From Metabacillus litoralis (GTDB lineage Bacteria; Bacillota; Bacilli; Bacillales; Bacillaceae): a stretch of 64,000 nt of DNA. Shown in pieces: positions 34,232 to 44,735 of this stretch; position 1 is the first letter of the stretch; every line of letters begins with the position of its first letter. The translations under genes and the position numbers were made by a program. Location: the NCBI RefSeq assembly GCF_020524045.1, contig NZ_JAIVKL010000001.1:62001-126000 (forward strand), given 5' to 3'. The notes beneath the pieces are model-generated. The model did not search any database. It was not told the origin of the DNA and worked only from the letters and a program-made list of their open reading frames with translations.

Positions 34232-34645
34232 ATTACAAAATATTCACTATTGTTTTAGTTCTTTTACAGCTATCCTAGGAACAAAGCTCCTTTTTTCCTA
34301 GCGAAGAATAAGTACTAGGTATCCTCCTTAGTGAACTATGCGTTTTTTTGGTTTCACCAGAACGCGCTCCTCCCACAAAGTCTCACTTATTCATCTAACT
34401 TATTCATCTACAATCAACAAAGTAGTAAAATTCAATATTAAGCTTTAACATAGCCTTTGGTATAAAAAAGTCTACTTATTTCAACATTTCACATAGTTGT
34501 TTTATCATTAAGCGTACGAAAATCTAATGGAAAAGGCTTGCTTTAAAATGATTAGCTGAAACCATAATTGGAAGGAAATTAGTTAATATCACCTAAGATG
34601 ATATCTTTAAAACAGAGCTTAACTCAATTTAAAGGAGGAAACATC

Positions 34646-34939
34646 TTGATTAACGAAATAATTATCGACGGTAAAAATCTAGCAATAACCAATTATAAAG
34701 AAAAAACAATAAACGGTTTGGTTGAAATTTCAATTCAATTTAATGTTTTAAGCGAGGATTATCATAATATAACAACATTGCTTTACAAAGATACTTTTCA
34801 CATTACCGTGCCTGAAAAAAACACCTATATCACAGCGAAAATTACGCAATATTCTACGTCTATAACCAATTTATATAATAAAGAGCAAACTGGCATATTT
34901 AAAGTGAGATTTTCTGAATTGATGAAGGAAGGAAGGTAA
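34646..34939 (+). CDS. ykvR: DUF3219-family protein, YkvR-like
   Basis: A 97-residue cytosolic protein. TTG 34646 is chosen because AAAGGAGG lies 7 nt upstream; the frame is open further 5' but without a ribosome site. The pattern of DYHNITTLLYKDTFHITVPE and YSTSITNLY closely follows the B. subtilis YkvR family (YHDIxxLLYxxTFxVxVPE...YSTSLTNLY). The function of this family is unknown. It lies 7 bp before the monooxygenase gene, so they probably form an operon. Confidence 0.75.
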   Translation: MINEIIIDGKNLAITNYKEKTINGLVEISIQFNVLSEDYHNITTLLYKDTFHITVPEKNTYITAKITQYSTSITNLYNKEQTGIFKVRFSELMKEGR

Positions 34940-34946
34940 AAACAAT

Positions 34947-35945
34947 ATGATTCTTAGTATTCTAGATCAATCACCTATAGCAAGTAATCAATCAGCTAAA
35001 GATGCGTTAAACGAATCGGTAAAATTGGCTCAAATAGGAGAAAAATTAGGTTATAAACGTTATTGGATAGCTGAACATCATGATTTACCGGGGCTCGCGT
35101 GTTCAGCTCCAGAAGTTATGATTCCATATATATGTGCAAATACCAATACTATTCGTGTTGGCTCAGGAGCTGTTTTATTGCCTTATTATAGACCGTATAA
35201 AGTTGCAGAAACATATAATATGTTGGCAACATTGTTTCTGAATCGAATTGATATTGGAATAGGACGAGCTCCAGGTGGTTCCGCAGAAGCAACAAATGCC
35301 TTAACAGATAATTTTCTCGAACAGGTATGGAAAATGCCAGATCATGTGAAAGAACTACTTCATTTTCTATATCATGACTTTCCCGTTGACCATGACTATA
35401 GAAAGATTGCAGCATCTCCACTTCCAGAAACTCCACCTGTTCCATGGCTTTTAGGAACAAGTAAAAAAAGTGCAAAACTTGCAGCTGAAAATGGACTTCC
35501 TTACACATATGGGCTTTTTATGAGTGATAATGATGGAGAAGAAATCATCCAAACTTATTTGAACTCTTTTACTCCAAGATTTCCAGGTCAACAAGCGCAA
35601 GTAATGATAACAGTATCTGCTGTGTGTGCTGAAACAACAGAAAAAGCGGAAGAAATTGCAACTAGCTCACTCTTATGGTCGCTACAAAGAGTAAAGGGGG
35701 AAGGTGAAAATGGAATCCCATCTATTAAAGAGGCAAAGAAATATCCTTTAAATAAAGAAGAAGAAATAAATCTTCAGAAAATAAAACAAAAAATGCTGAT
35801 TGGTCATCCAGAAGAGGTACATCAAAATTTATTAAGAATTCAACAAAAATATCAAGCAAATGAAATCATGATTAACACCATTACTTACTTACCAGAAGAT
35901 CGAATCACATCTTATTCTTTATTAGCGGAACAAATCAATCATTAG
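34947..35945 (+). CDS. Luciferase-like (LLM class) flavin-dependent oxidoreductase
   Basis: A 332-residue flavin-dependent monooxygenase of the bacterial luciferase superfamily. It has LSILDQSPIASNQSA at the start, then RYWIAEHHDLPGLACSAPEV, RVGSGAVLLPYYRPYKVAE and RIDIGIGRAPGGSAEATNAL, all standard for the MsnO8-type subgroup common in Bacillus. The TIM-barrel length is complete. Substrate unknown. The ATG lies just after the ykvR-like gene with a GGAAGG site overlapping that gene's end. Confidence 0.85.
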   Translation: MILSILDQSPIASNQSAKDALNESVKLAQIGEKLGYKRYWIAEHHDLPGLACSAPEVMIPYICANTNTIRVGSGAVLLPYYRPYKVAETYNMLATLFLNRIDIGIGRAPGGSAEATNALTDNFLEQVWKMPDHVKELLHFLYHDFPVDHDYRKIAASPLPETPPVPWLLGTSKKSAKLAAENGLPYTYGLFMSDNDGEEIIQTYLNSFTPRFPGQQAQVMITVSAVCAETTEKAEEIATSSLLWSLQRVKGEGENGIPSIKEAKKYPLNKEEEINLQKIKQKMLIGHPEEVHQNLLRIQQKYQANEIMINTITYLPEDRITSYSLLAEQINH

Positions 35946-36014
35946 CTTTCTATGTATATTCTATTGATCATTTGAAAAACTAACATTTAGTTAAGCTTCT
36001 AGAGGAGGTGTCTT

Positions 36015-37034
36015 ATGGAGAATATAAAGCACAATGTTCGTCTAACAGGTCCAGAAATTTCTGCTCTATGGACACAGTACTTGAATGACAGTATGGCCAT
36101 ATGTGTTTTAACATATGCTTTAGAATCTTGTAAAGATAAAGACATTTACGCTGTCATCGAATTTGCTTTATCATTATCCAAAACACATATAAATAAAATC
36201 ACAGAAGCGTTAAAAGGAGAAAATTATCCATCCCCAAAAGGATTCACAATGGAGGATGTCAATCTGAATGCACCCCCTTTATTCTCAGAAACGTTTTGGA
36301 TGCAATATCTTTATGTGATGACACTTCATGGGATGAACGGTTATTCTTTGTCTGTTGGAACCTCTGTTAGAGGTGATCAACGAGAGTACTTTATGAAATG
36401 TAATAAAGAAGCGATGGAACTATATGATAAATTAGTAGAAGTTATGCTAGATAAAGGCATTTTTAGCCGCTCTCCGTTTATCAATGCACCACATGAACAG
36501 GATGTTATTGATAAACAAAGTTATTTAACAGGATGGTTTGGAAAAAGAAGACCCTTAAATGGCATTGAAATGGGACATCTTTATTACAATATGCAAAAAA
36601 CAATCGTAAAAATTGACCTAGAGATAGCATTTGCTCAAGTCACTACTTCAAAGGAGCTCCGTGAATATTTTCAAAAAGGGGCTAAAATATGTAAAAAGCA
36701 TATCAGTACCTTCAACTCAATTTTAACTGAGAACGACCTACCATCACCACGTAATTGGACATCAGAAATATCTAATACGACCATTGCACCTTTTTCAAAT
36801 AAACTTATGTTATTTCATGTTGCCTCATTAATAGCTGTCAGTGTTGGATATTACGGTACTGCTTTATCTGTTTCACAACGTAGAGACATAATCGCACAAT
36901 ACTTACGCTTAATGGGTGAAATCGGCATATACGCAGAAGACGGTATTAATCTTATGATAAAAAATAGTTGGCTAGAGCAACCACCAAGTTCAGATAATCG
37001 TGATACTTTAGCAAAGAAAAATCATCGTTTGTAG
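36015..37034 (+). CDS. DUF3231-family protein with two ferritin-like repeats
   Basis: A 339-residue cytosolic protein made of two similar helical halves, beginning LTGPEISALWTQYLNDSMAICVL and LNGIEMGHLYYNMQKTIVKIDL. Each half continues with a LPSPxxW or YPSPKGF motif. This matches DUF3231, found mainly in spore formers and of unknown function; a spore-coat-like role is suspected for relatives but not shown here. ATG 36015 follows GAGGAGGTG. It stands 70 bp after the monooxygenase and ends at a terminator. Confidence 0.8.
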   Translation: MENIKHNVRLTGPEISALWTQYLNDSMAICVLTYALESCKDKDIYAVIEFALSLSKTHINKITEALKGENYPSPKGFTMEDVNLNAPPLFSETFWMQYLYVMTLHGMNGYSLSVGTSVRGDQREYFMKCNKEAMELYDKLVEVMLDKGIFSRSPFINAPHEQDVIDKQSYLTGWFGKRRPLNGIEMGHLYYNMQKTIVKIDLEIAFAQVTTSKELREYFQKGAKICKKHISTFNSILTENDLPSPRNWTSEISNTTIAPFSNKLMLFHVASLIAVSVGYYGTALSVSQRRDIIAQYLRLMGEIGIYAEDGINLMIKNSWLEQPPSSDNRDTLAKKNHRL

Positions 37035-37036
37035 GC

Positions 37037-37071
37037 AAAAAAGGTAAGCAGAAACTGCTCACCTTTTTTTG
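37037..37071. terminator. Terminator after the DUF3231 gene
   Basis: AAAAAAGGTAAGCAG (37037-37051) pairs with CTGCTCACCTTTTTT (37055-37069) with one A-C mismatch and a 3-nt loop. The following gap to 37,427 is AT-rich and holds one inverted repeat, GTGTTAA/TTAACAC near 37262-37279, and no gene. Confidence 0.88.
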
Positions 37072-37427
37072 TGTCAATGCGAATAATTAAGATAGTGAAT
37101 ATTCTAAAGGCTTATGTTAAAGAAGGAACTTTAAGCAATACGCTTAAACGATAGATCACTCTATTTATTAAACGTATCATTTTGTAACTCATTAACATAT
37201 ATGTTGGAAATAAGCTGAAAAGAATATTCAAAGTTATCCCTCCACATTGAATTTTTTTTTTGTGTTAATTGTTTAACACTAGTACTATTCTTCTTCATAT
37301 TAAATTTTCTATTCATAATACTATTTAAAGACAACGCAAAAGAGGGAGCATTTCGCTTACATATGGTACAATATATAAATTGTTAAAATTAATTTCTACT
37401 CTAACATGAGAAGGAGCGAAACGCATT

Positions 37428-40400
37428 TTGGCTATAACAATAACAAATAAAATGATTAAAGAAATGTGTGGAGAAATCTCCTTCAAAAGAGGAGATTCTT
37501 TTTATCGAGCGAATAAAGTACAAATTGAGCTTTCAAATACTAATGAATATCAAGCTATTGTGAAAGGAGCAGAGGATTTTCATGTTGCAATTAAGAAAGG
37601 AATGAAGGGAGAAATTCATGCAAATTGCAGTTGTCCTAAATTAGCTTCCTTTACAAAAGATTGTCAACATATTGCTGCTACTTTACTAGCTATCATGAAT
37701 CATCATATATCCATTCCACTTGATTCAAATAAGTCTGAATCACATAACTTAGCATTAAATGATGACTTACTTACTTTATTTCAACAAAAATCTGATCGCT
37801 CTAGCGGTCACCAGAGTCACTTTGAAACTAGAAAAATACTTGATGTAGAATTTACATGTAAGCCTGTACAAAAAGACGATACCGAAATCTTACTTGCAAT
37901 TGAACTAGTCGTAGCAGGAATAAAAGTAAAAAACATTAGAGAGTTTCTTGATAATGTTAATAATGGAAAAAAACACGTTATTTCAGAAGCATTCACATAT
38001 GACAAAAGAATTCATTGCTTTTCAAAGGAAACAAACGATATTATTCTAAAGCTAATTGAAGTTTTTCAAAATGAAAGGGTTTATTCTAAAACAATAAACA
38101 CGGAAGAGAAGGCATCAATACAAATTCCACCTTCTTCCTGGCAAGCTTTTGTTCCTTTATTGTTGAAAGCACCTTTAGTTAAGCAAGAATATCATAATAC
38201 CACCTATCAGGGTCTCCAAATTTCAAACGGAAAACTACCACTAAAAATTGACTTTCATCCATCATTGGATAAACATTTTCAACTTGAGGTTAAAGGTTTT
38301 CAAGGAATGATATTATTAAATTCCTATCACTCCGTTTTATCTCATGGAATTCTGTACCAGCTTGAAGTGAGAGATAGTAAACGCCTGAATGAATTAATTG
38401 GAATGATCAATCGATCTACTACTAATAGCATACCAATTCTCCAAGAACAGATTGGTTTTTTTCTTGAGAAAGTAATTCCAGGATTAAAGAAATTAGGAGA
38501 TGTCACAATAGCTGATGAAATTTCTCAACAGCTCGTTATAACACCACTAAAAGCAAAACTTTATTTAGATCGTCTGAAAAATCGTCTTCTTGCTGGACTT
38601 GAATTTCACTATGAAGAGATAGTTATATCTCCACTGGAAAACAAAGAAAATCAATCCAATATGTTTTTAGTAAGAGATGTTAATCAAGAAACAAAAATTT
38701 TAGAATTAATGGATGAAATCCCTTTTACAAAAACAGATGGTGGATATTTTTTACAAAATGAAGAATTGGAATATAGGTTTTTAACACATGTTTTACCAAA
38801 ATTACAAAAACACATGCAGATCTATGCAACAACTGCTATCCGAAACCGAATATTTAGAGGGAACGTTCGACCTCAAATACGTGTGAAAGTCAAAAAAGAA
38901 CGAACCAATTGGCTTGAATTTAAATTTGATATAGATGGCATACCAAATGATGAAATTAAGGACATTCTAGCTGCATTAGAGGAAAAAAGAAAGTACTACC
39001 GATTACGTAATGGTTCATTGCTTTCTTTAGAAACCAGTGAAATCGAAGAAATACAACGCTTTTTACAATCACCACAAGTTGAAAATAAAGATATCTTAAA
39101 TGGACTGGATTTACCTATTGAACAAAGTCTCCAGCTTCTAGATACTGTTGAAGGTAGTTCAGCATTTATGCTCGAACCTTCTTTTCAACAGTTTCTAGAT
39201 ACGATCCGAAATCCTGGACATCTTCAATTTGAGGTACCAAAAAGCATGGCTCCCATACTAAAAGATTATCAAAAACTTGGATTTCAGTGGATGAAAACTC
39301 TTGCGTATTATGGGTTTGGTGGCATTTTAGCTGATGATATGGGACTTGGAAAAACGATTCAAAGTATCAGCTTTATAAGATCTGAGCTTTCAAATATAAG
39401 GAAGCAGAAGCAACCAGTCCTGATTGTTTGTCCATCATCACTAACTTATAATTGGTTAAGTGAATGTATGAAGTTTGCTCCAGAAATCGAAGCTCTTGTT
39501 ATCGATGGCACTAAGGCTGAGCGAGAGAATCTTCAGCGTGAATTACATGGTATTGATGTTGTCATTTCTTCTTATCCGCTTGTCAGAAGAGATATTAAAT
39601 GGTTTGAGCAGCAACAGTTTCACACGATATTTTTTGATGAAGCTCAAGCTTTTAAAAATCCAGTCACTCAAACTGCACGTGCGGTAAAGAAGTTAAAAGC
39701 TGATTACCGATTTGCGTTAACAGGTACACCTGTTGAAAACTCGAGTGAAGAAATATGGTCGATTTTTCACGTTGTGTTTCCAACTCTCTTTCTTGGTCTT
39801 AAGGATTTTAGTAAACTATCAAGAAAAACAATCTCTAAGCGAATTCAACCCTTTTTACTTAGAAGAATGAAGGAAGATGTTTTAAAAGAGTTTCCCGAAA
39901 AAAGAGAACTACTTGAAATCTCCGAATTACATCCTGAACAAAAAAAGCTATATGCTGCTTATTTGGCTAAACTAAGACACGACACATTAAAGCATTTAGA
40001 TAAAGAGACCATTTACAAAAATCGTATCAAAATTTTAGCAGGCTTAACTCGCCTACGACAAATCTGTTGTCATCCGCAATTATTTATCGATGGATATAGT
40101 GGTTCATCAGGAAAATTTGAGCAGCTCATGACTATTATTCATGAAGCGAAACATTCGGGTAGAAGAGTCTTACTCTTTTCGCAATTTACAAAAATGCTTT
40201 CTCTTATAGGAAAAGAGCTAACTTCAGAAGGATTGAGCTTTTTTTACCTTGATGGACAAACACCATCAGATGAACGAGTGGAATTATGCAATCGCTACAA
40301 TTCCGGGGAGCGAGACTTTTTCCTTATTTCTTTAAAAGCGGGAGGTACAGGTCTTAACTTGATGAGTGCAGATACAGTCATTTTATATGATACTTGGTGG

Positions 40401-40616
40401 AACCCTGCAGTTGAAGAACAAGCAGCAGACCGTGCCCACAGGATAGGTCAAAAAAATGACGTTCAAGTAATTAAGCTCATAACCAGAGGAACAATAGAAG
40501 AAAAAATAAATGCTCTACAAGATAAAAAGAAAATGCTTGTTGATGAAATTATTAATCCAGATGACGGAATAAAGAGTACACTAACTGAAGATGACCTTAA
40601 AGAATTATTTATGTAA
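37428..40616 (+). CDS. SWIM zinc-finger SNF2-family helicase (YwqA-like)
   Basis: A 1062-residue DNA translocase of the Swi2/Snf2 family. It begins at TTG 37428 after GAAGGAG. A SWIM zinc finger lies at residues 67-81 (CSC...DCQH, with C67, C69, C79 and H81). A long helical region of unknown role follows. The two RecA-like lobes occupy about the last 460 residues: ADDMGLGKTIQ (motif I), FFDEAQAFKN (II), ALTGTPVEN (III), LFSQFTKML (IV), LISLKAGGTGLNL (V) and DRAHRIGQ (VI). Such proteins remodel DNA-protein complexes or aid repair and transcription. It resembles B. subtilis YwqA. It stands alone with its own terminator. Confidence 0.9.
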   Translation: MAITITNKMIKEMCGEISFKRGDSFYRANKVQIELSNTNEYQAIVKGAEDFHVAIKKGMKGEIHANCSCPKLASFTKDCQHIAATLLAIMNHHISIPLDSNKSESHNLALNDDLLTLFQQKSDRSSGHQSHFETRKILDVEFTCKPVQKDDTEILLAIELVVAGIKVKNIREFLDNVNNGKKHVISEAFTYDKRIHCFSKETNDIILKLIEVFQNERVYSKTINTEEKASIQIPPSSWQAFVPLLLKAPLVKQEYHNTTYQGLQISNGKLPLKIDFHPSLDKHFQLEVKGFQGMILLNSYHSVLSHGILYQLEVRDSKRLNELIGMINRSTTNSIPILQEQIGFFLEKVIPGLKKLGDVTIADEISQQLVITPLKAKLYLDRLKNRLLAGLEFHYEEIVISPLENKENQSNMFLVRDVNQETKILELMDEIPFTKTDGGYFLQNEELEYRFLTHVLPKLQKHMQIYATTAIRNRIFRGNVRPQIRVKVKKERTNWLEFKFDIDGIPNDEIKDILAALEEKRKYYRLRNGSLLSLETSEIEEIQRFLQSPQVENKDILNGLDLPIEQSLQLLDTVEGSSAFMLEPSFQQFLDTIRNPGHLQFEVPKSMAPILKDYQKLGFQWMKTLAYYGFGGILADDMGLGKTIQSISFIRSELSNIRKQKQPVLIVCPSSLTYNWLSECMKFAPEIEALVIDGTKAERENLQRELHGIDVVISSYPLVRRDIKWFEQQQFHTIFFDEAQAFKNPVTQTARAVKKLKADYRFALTGTPVENSSEEIWSIFHVVFPTLFLGLKDFSKLSRKTISKRIQPFLLRRMKEDVLKEFPEKRELLEISELHPEQKKLYAAYLAKLRHDTLKHLDKETIYKNRIKILAGLTRLRQICCHPQLFIDGYSGSSGKFEQLMTIIHEAKHSGRRVLLFSQFTKMLSLIGKELTSEGLSFFYLDGQTPSDERVELCNRYNSGERDFFLISLKAGGTGLNLMSADTVILYDTWWNPAVEEQAADRAHRIGQKNDVQVIKLITRGTIEEKINALQDKKKMLVDEIINPDDGIKSTLTEDDLKELFM

Positions 40617-40655
40617 AAAAACCCGCCAATTAATTTATGTTGGTGGGTTTTTCTT
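40617..40655 (+). terminator. Terminator after the SNF2 helicase gene
   Basis: AACCCGCCAA (40620-40629) pairs with TTGGTGGGTT (40640-40649) with one G-T pair, followed by T residues. Confidence 0.85.
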
Positions 40656-40831
40656 TGTGGTTATCGGAAAAGAGAATGTAGCCTACACTGCTATTTGATA
40701 TATTTCGACATAGATAATCATCTATAACAAGTTTAGCTTCTCCTTAAGCCAAAACGTATATTCCTTATTCACTTGGTAAAAAATGAATAACAGAAGTACG
40801 GATTTTCATTCTTGGTTAAGAGGTGTTTAGT

Positions 40832-42391
40832 TTGTTTGGTTTTCTACGAAGAAATGCTCATTTTCAACATCACGAACAGAAAAAACGACCAGAGCTGGAC
40901 GAAACAAAAGAAGATTTTTCACCTCAATTGTTTTTAAATATAGAAAAGAATATTGAAAACATCGCAAAGATGCTTAATTCGCCTAATGATTTAGTTGTTC
41001 GAAGATTAATGATCGGTCATACAAAAATGGCACTTTTTTATTTTGATGGCTTAATTGATAAGAAAAGTGTAAATGAATTTGTCATAAAAAACATTCAATC
41101 TGAAATGACTCAATTAGAAGTTATTGCTACAAATACGGAGGAACTACTAAAACATCTTCAGAATGAAATTTTATCTATTTCTGAAGTAGCTACAATCCAT
41201 ACTCTAGATGATATGAGTTTAGCCATTCTTTCAGGTGATACCGCTCTTATGATAGACGGTGAACAAGATGTATTAATTATCGGAACTAAAGGATGGGAAA
41301 GCCGCAGTATCGAAGAACCGACTACTGAAGCTTTAGTAAGAGGACCGAGAGATGGATTTACTGAAAATATTGGAACAAACCTTGTCCATTTAAGAAGAAG
41401 AATACGAGATCCCAATTTACGTTTTGAACAATTTAAAGTGGGAAGAAGATCCAAAAAAAGTTTGGTTTTATCCTATATTGATGGGATTGTTCATCCTCAA
41501 ATTGTGAAAGAAGTAAGAAGAAGAGTGAACTCTATTGATTTAGATGATGTTCCTGAATCGGGATATGTTGAACAATGGATAGAAGATGATTTTTTATCTC
41601 CTTTTCCTCAACTTCAAAACACAGAAAGACCTGATAAAGTTTCTGCTGGATTAATGCAAGGAAAGGTAGCTATTTTTTTAGATGGAACACCATTTGTTTT
41701 GTTAGCACCTTTAACATTTGCTGAAACATTACAATCACCCGAAGATTATTACGAACGCTGGTATATAGGTTCTTTAATAAGAGCCTTAAGGTACTTTTGC
41801 GCATTTATTGCCTTATTTTTACCAAGTTTATATGTTGCATTGGTTTCCTTTCATCCAGGAATGATTCCATCAAATCTTGCATTTTCGATTTCTTCCACTA
41901 GGGAGGGTGTACCATTTCCATCATTTATAGAAGCGGTATTTATGGAGATCACGATGGAAATCTTGAGAGAAGCCGGAATTCGATTACCTAAGCCGATTGG
42001 GCAAACAGTAGGAATTGTTGGTGGATTAGTTATCGGAGAAGCTGCTGTTAGTGCAGGAATTGTAAGTCCAATTATGGTTATTGTTGTAGCTGTTACAGCG
42101 ATTTCTACATTTGCTATTCCGTTTTATTCATTTGCGATCTCCATTAGAATGTTACGGTTCTTTTTTTTAATTGTTGCAAGCATTTTTGGATTTTATGGAA
42201 TCATTCTTGCTTACATTATAATCAATATTCATTTGGCAAATTTAAAATCTATGGGTGTCCCTTATACAACACCATTTGCCCCTTCGATATATAGTGATTG
42301 GAAAGATCTTGTGATTCGAGCTCCCTTAACTTTTTTCACAAAGAGACCACAGTACATGCAAACTGAAGATGATAAACGTATGGGGGAATAA
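40832..42391 (+). CDS. Spore germination receptor A subunit (GerA/GerKA family)
   Basis: A-subunit of a nutrient germinant receptor in the spore inner membrane. TTG 40832 is preferred because AAGAGGTG precedes it by 6 nt. The 519-residue protein has a hydrophilic N-terminal half of about 280 residues with LMIDGEQDVLIIGTKGWESR, RGPRDGFTENIGTNL and RIRDPNL. About five membrane helices follow, around GIRLPKPIGQTVGIVGGLVIGEAAVSAGIVSP. All are standard GerA marks. It is the first gene of an A-B-C operon with a fourth small gene. The germinant cannot be read from the sequence. Confidence 0.92.
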   Translation: MFGFLRRNAHFQHHEQKKRPELDETKEDFSPQLFLNIEKNIENIAKMLNSPNDLVVRRLMIGHTKMALFYFDGLIDKKSVNEFVIKNIQSEMTQLEVIATNTEELLKHLQNEILSISEVATIHTLDDMSLAILSGDTALMIDGEQDVLIIGTKGWESRSIEEPTTEALVRGPRDGFTENIGTNLVHLRRRIRDPNLRFEQFKVGRRSKKSLVLSYIDGIVHPQIVKEVRRRVNSIDLDDVPESGYVEQWIEDDFLSPFPQLQNTERPDKVSAGLMQGKVAIFLDGTPFVLLAPLTFAETLQSPEDYYERWYIGSLIRALRYFCAFIALFLPSLYVALVSFHPGMIPSNLAFSISSTREGVPFPSFIEAVFMEITMEILREAGIRLPKPIGQTVGIVGGLVIGEAAVSAGIVSPIMVIVVAVTAISTFAIPFYSFAISIRMLRFFFLIVASIFGFYGIILAYIIINIHLANLKSMGVPYTTPFAPSIYSDWKDLVIRAPLTFFTKRPQYMQTEDDKRMGE

Positions 42392-42395
42392 GCTT

Positions 42396-43508
42396 ATGAA
42401 AACACTCGATTATGCGGATCAGCAAATAGGGGGAAAGGAATTAGCTTATATTGTTTCCTCTATGATGATCGGTGTAGGTGTACTAACACTTCCACGACTT
42501 GTTGCAACACATACTAACGTATTTGATGGGTGGATATCAATTGTTTCTAGTGGAATGTTCTTTCTGTTTTTTGGATGGTTATTAGCCAAAATAGTTTCTG
42601 CACATCCCCAAAAAACGTTCCTAGAATATACAACAACTACGTTCACCAAACCAGTTGCCTATATTTTAGCGTTTATATTAGCTATGACTTTTATGTTAAC
42701 TTGTTCTTTAGAAACAAGAGTGATAACAAATGTTTCAAAGCTTTATATGTTTGATCAAACACCCATTGAGGCGATATCACTTGTCTTTTTATTAGTTGTT
42801 ATTTACGGTGTTTCAGGGTCAAGGATTGCGTTACTAAGACTAAATTTAATGTTTTTACCTATTGTTATAAGTATTGCATTACTTGTTCAAGCATTCAACA
42901 TTCCGTTATTTGAAATGGAAAATCTTCGCCCTTCTTTTACCACTTCTCTAACCGGATATTGGCAGTCTGCACAAGAAACTGTTTTTTCTTTTATTGGATA
43001 TGTTGTCATTCTTGTATATATATCATTAATGAAATATCCAAAGCTTGCACCAAAGATGACGGTTATTGGAATTGGAATACCAATGATTCTTTATATCATC
43101 ATTTATACAGTAACAATTGGTGTATTTGGTCAACTAGCTACAGCTGAAATAATTTATCCAACAATTGAAGTTGCCAAAGAAATTGAAGCACCTGGTGGGT
43201 TTGTCGAACGATTTGAATCAATTTTTTTCACGGTATGGATTATGACCGTTTTTAATACAGCTTCAATGTCACTTGATATTACCCTTCATTTATTGCAATC
43301 TATGATCAAATTAAAAAGAAACACATGGATCCTTATATTATCACCAATCATTTATTTAGTTGCTATGTCACCAGATACAGCGTTTCAAATACAATTAGTT
43401 GGAAAAACAATCGCTATAATAGGATTCTTTTATGGAGTGATATTCCCGCTTTTTTTTCTTTTAATCACGAAAATTAAAAGAATTAAAGGAGCTAAACAGC
43501 ATGCGTAA
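42396..43508 (+). CDS. Spore germination receptor B subunit (GerB family permease)
   Basis: An APC-superfamily permease-like protein of 370 residues with about ten hydrophobic helices. The opening QQIGGKELAYIVSSMMIGVGVLTLPR is typical of GerAB/GerKB. ATG 42396 follows a GGGGG site. It begins 5 bp after the A subunit and overlaps the C subunit by 8 bp. In the receptor complex it is thought to bind the germinant. Confidence 0.92.
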   Translation: MKTLDYADQQIGGKELAYIVSSMMIGVGVLTLPRLVATHTNVFDGWISIVSSGMFFLFFGWLLAKIVSAHPQKTFLEYTTTTFTKPVAYILAFILAMTFMLTCSLETRVITNVSKLYMFDQTPIEAISLVFLLVVIYGVSGSRIALLRLNLMFLPIVISIALLVQAFNIPLFEMENLRPSFTTSLTGYWQSAQETVFSFIGYVVILVYISLMKYPKLAPKMTVIGIGIPMILYIIIYTVTIGVFGQLATAEIIYPTIEVAKEIEAPGGFVERFESIFFTVWIMTVFNTASMSLDITLHLLQSMIKLKRNTWILILSPIIYLVAMSPDTAFQIQLVGKTIAIIGFFYGVIFPLFFLLITKIKRIKGAKQHA

Positions 43509-44670
43509 ATGGAGATTACTCATCATCATTTTTTGTTTATTGATTACTTCAGGTTGTTGGGATTCTATCGAGCTTGAAGAACGTGGTTTTGTGATTGGTG
43601 TAGGGATTGATTTAAGTGAAGATGACGTTGAAGATCAAGGGAAAATAAAATTATCCCAGCAATTTGTTATCCCCTCTGGTTCAAGTCAAGGAGAAAGTGG
43701 TCAAGGTGGTTCAGCCGATGCCTTTCAAAATATAACTTCAACTGGGAATACAATTTTTGAAACAGTAAGAAGAGTCGCTGCAAGAACAAATCGCTCTCCC
43801 TTTTATGAGCATATTAAACTCATCGTTGTTTCTGAAGCCATTGCAGAATCCGATGTTTTTCCTGATATACTTGATTACTTTCTTAGGTACCCAGAAATGC
43901 GTAGAGGAACTCAAATTATGATTACCCCTGAAAAAGCTGGAGACATCTTAGAGATTACACCGAAAAATGAAAAGCTTCCAGCAATTTATATTAAATCTAT
44001 ATCAAGAAATAATTATAAAAATGCTAGAATGGTACCACCTACAAGAATTGGGAAGATACATGAAAACTTACTTGGAAATGAAAGCTATATGATTCAAATG
44101 ATTGAAAAACTAAATTCAGAAGAAGTGAAAATTTCTGGTCAAGCTGTTTTTAACGGGTATACAGATAAACTTGTAGGCTTTATAGAAGAGGACGCCACAG
44201 AAGGAATTAACTTCATAACTGGAGAATTAAAAGGTGGTTTACTTGAAGCAAAGGTTAAAGACGAAATTGTTGTGTATGAAATGGATAAAGTGAAAACAAC
44301 GGTCGAACCTATTTATGAAAAAGGTAAGATAAAATTTAAAGTTGATATTAAAACAACCGGGACAATTCCTGAATCATATAAATCATTTGATCTTCTGAAT
44401 AAAAAAGAAATTGAACAAACAGAACAAGCTGTCAAAAAGGAAATATACCGTTTTACCGATCTTGCTATAAAAAGAGTGAGAGATGAACTCAAAACAGATA
44501 TTTTTGACTTTGGGAAAAAATTCAAAATAAAATACCCGAAAGAATGGGAGAATTTCATAAATGATTGGGACATTGATGAAAACTACTTCTCACAAAGCGA
44601 GATTGAAGTAAATGTGAACACTGTCATAGACAGAAGCGGAACGATTATTCGTTCTTCGTTAAAGGATTAA
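43501..44670 (+). CDS. Spore germination receptor C subunit (Ger(x)C lipoprotein)
   Basis: A 389-residue lipoprotein: N-terminal basic residues, a hydrophobic stretch and lipobox TSGC with Cys19. After it comes WDSIELEERGFVIGVGIDLS, the family opening. It has RRGTQIMIT, VSGQAVF-like (here ISGQAVFNGYTDKLVG) and the C-terminal coiled region QTEQAVKKEIYRFTDLAI. ATG 43501 has AAAGGAG upstream. It should be anchored to the outer face of the inner spore membrane by lipid. Confidence 0.92.
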   Translation: MRKWRLLIIIFCLLITSGCWDSIELEERGFVIGVGIDLSEDDVEDQGKIKLSQQFVIPSGSSQGESGQGGSADAFQNITSTGNTIFETVRRVAARTNRSPFYEHIKLIVVSEAIAESDVFPDILDYFLRYPEMRRGTQIMITPEKAGDILEITPKNEKLPAIYIKSISRNNYKNARMVPPTRIGKIHENLLGNESYMIQMIEKLNSEEVKISGQAVFNGYTDKLVGFIEEDATEGINFITGELKGGLLEAKVKDEIVVYEMDKVKTTVEPIYEKGKIKFKVDIKTTGTIPESYKSFDLLNKKEIEQTEQAVKKEIYRFTDLAIKRVRDELKTDIFDFGKKFKIKYPKEWENFINDWDIDENYFSQSEIEVNVNTVIDRSGTIIRSSLKD

Positions 44671-44735
44671 TAAGTTGGTTTGAAAAATTCTGTCTTCTTT
44701 GTTCTTTTAAAGACTATAAAAAGGAGAGTCAACAT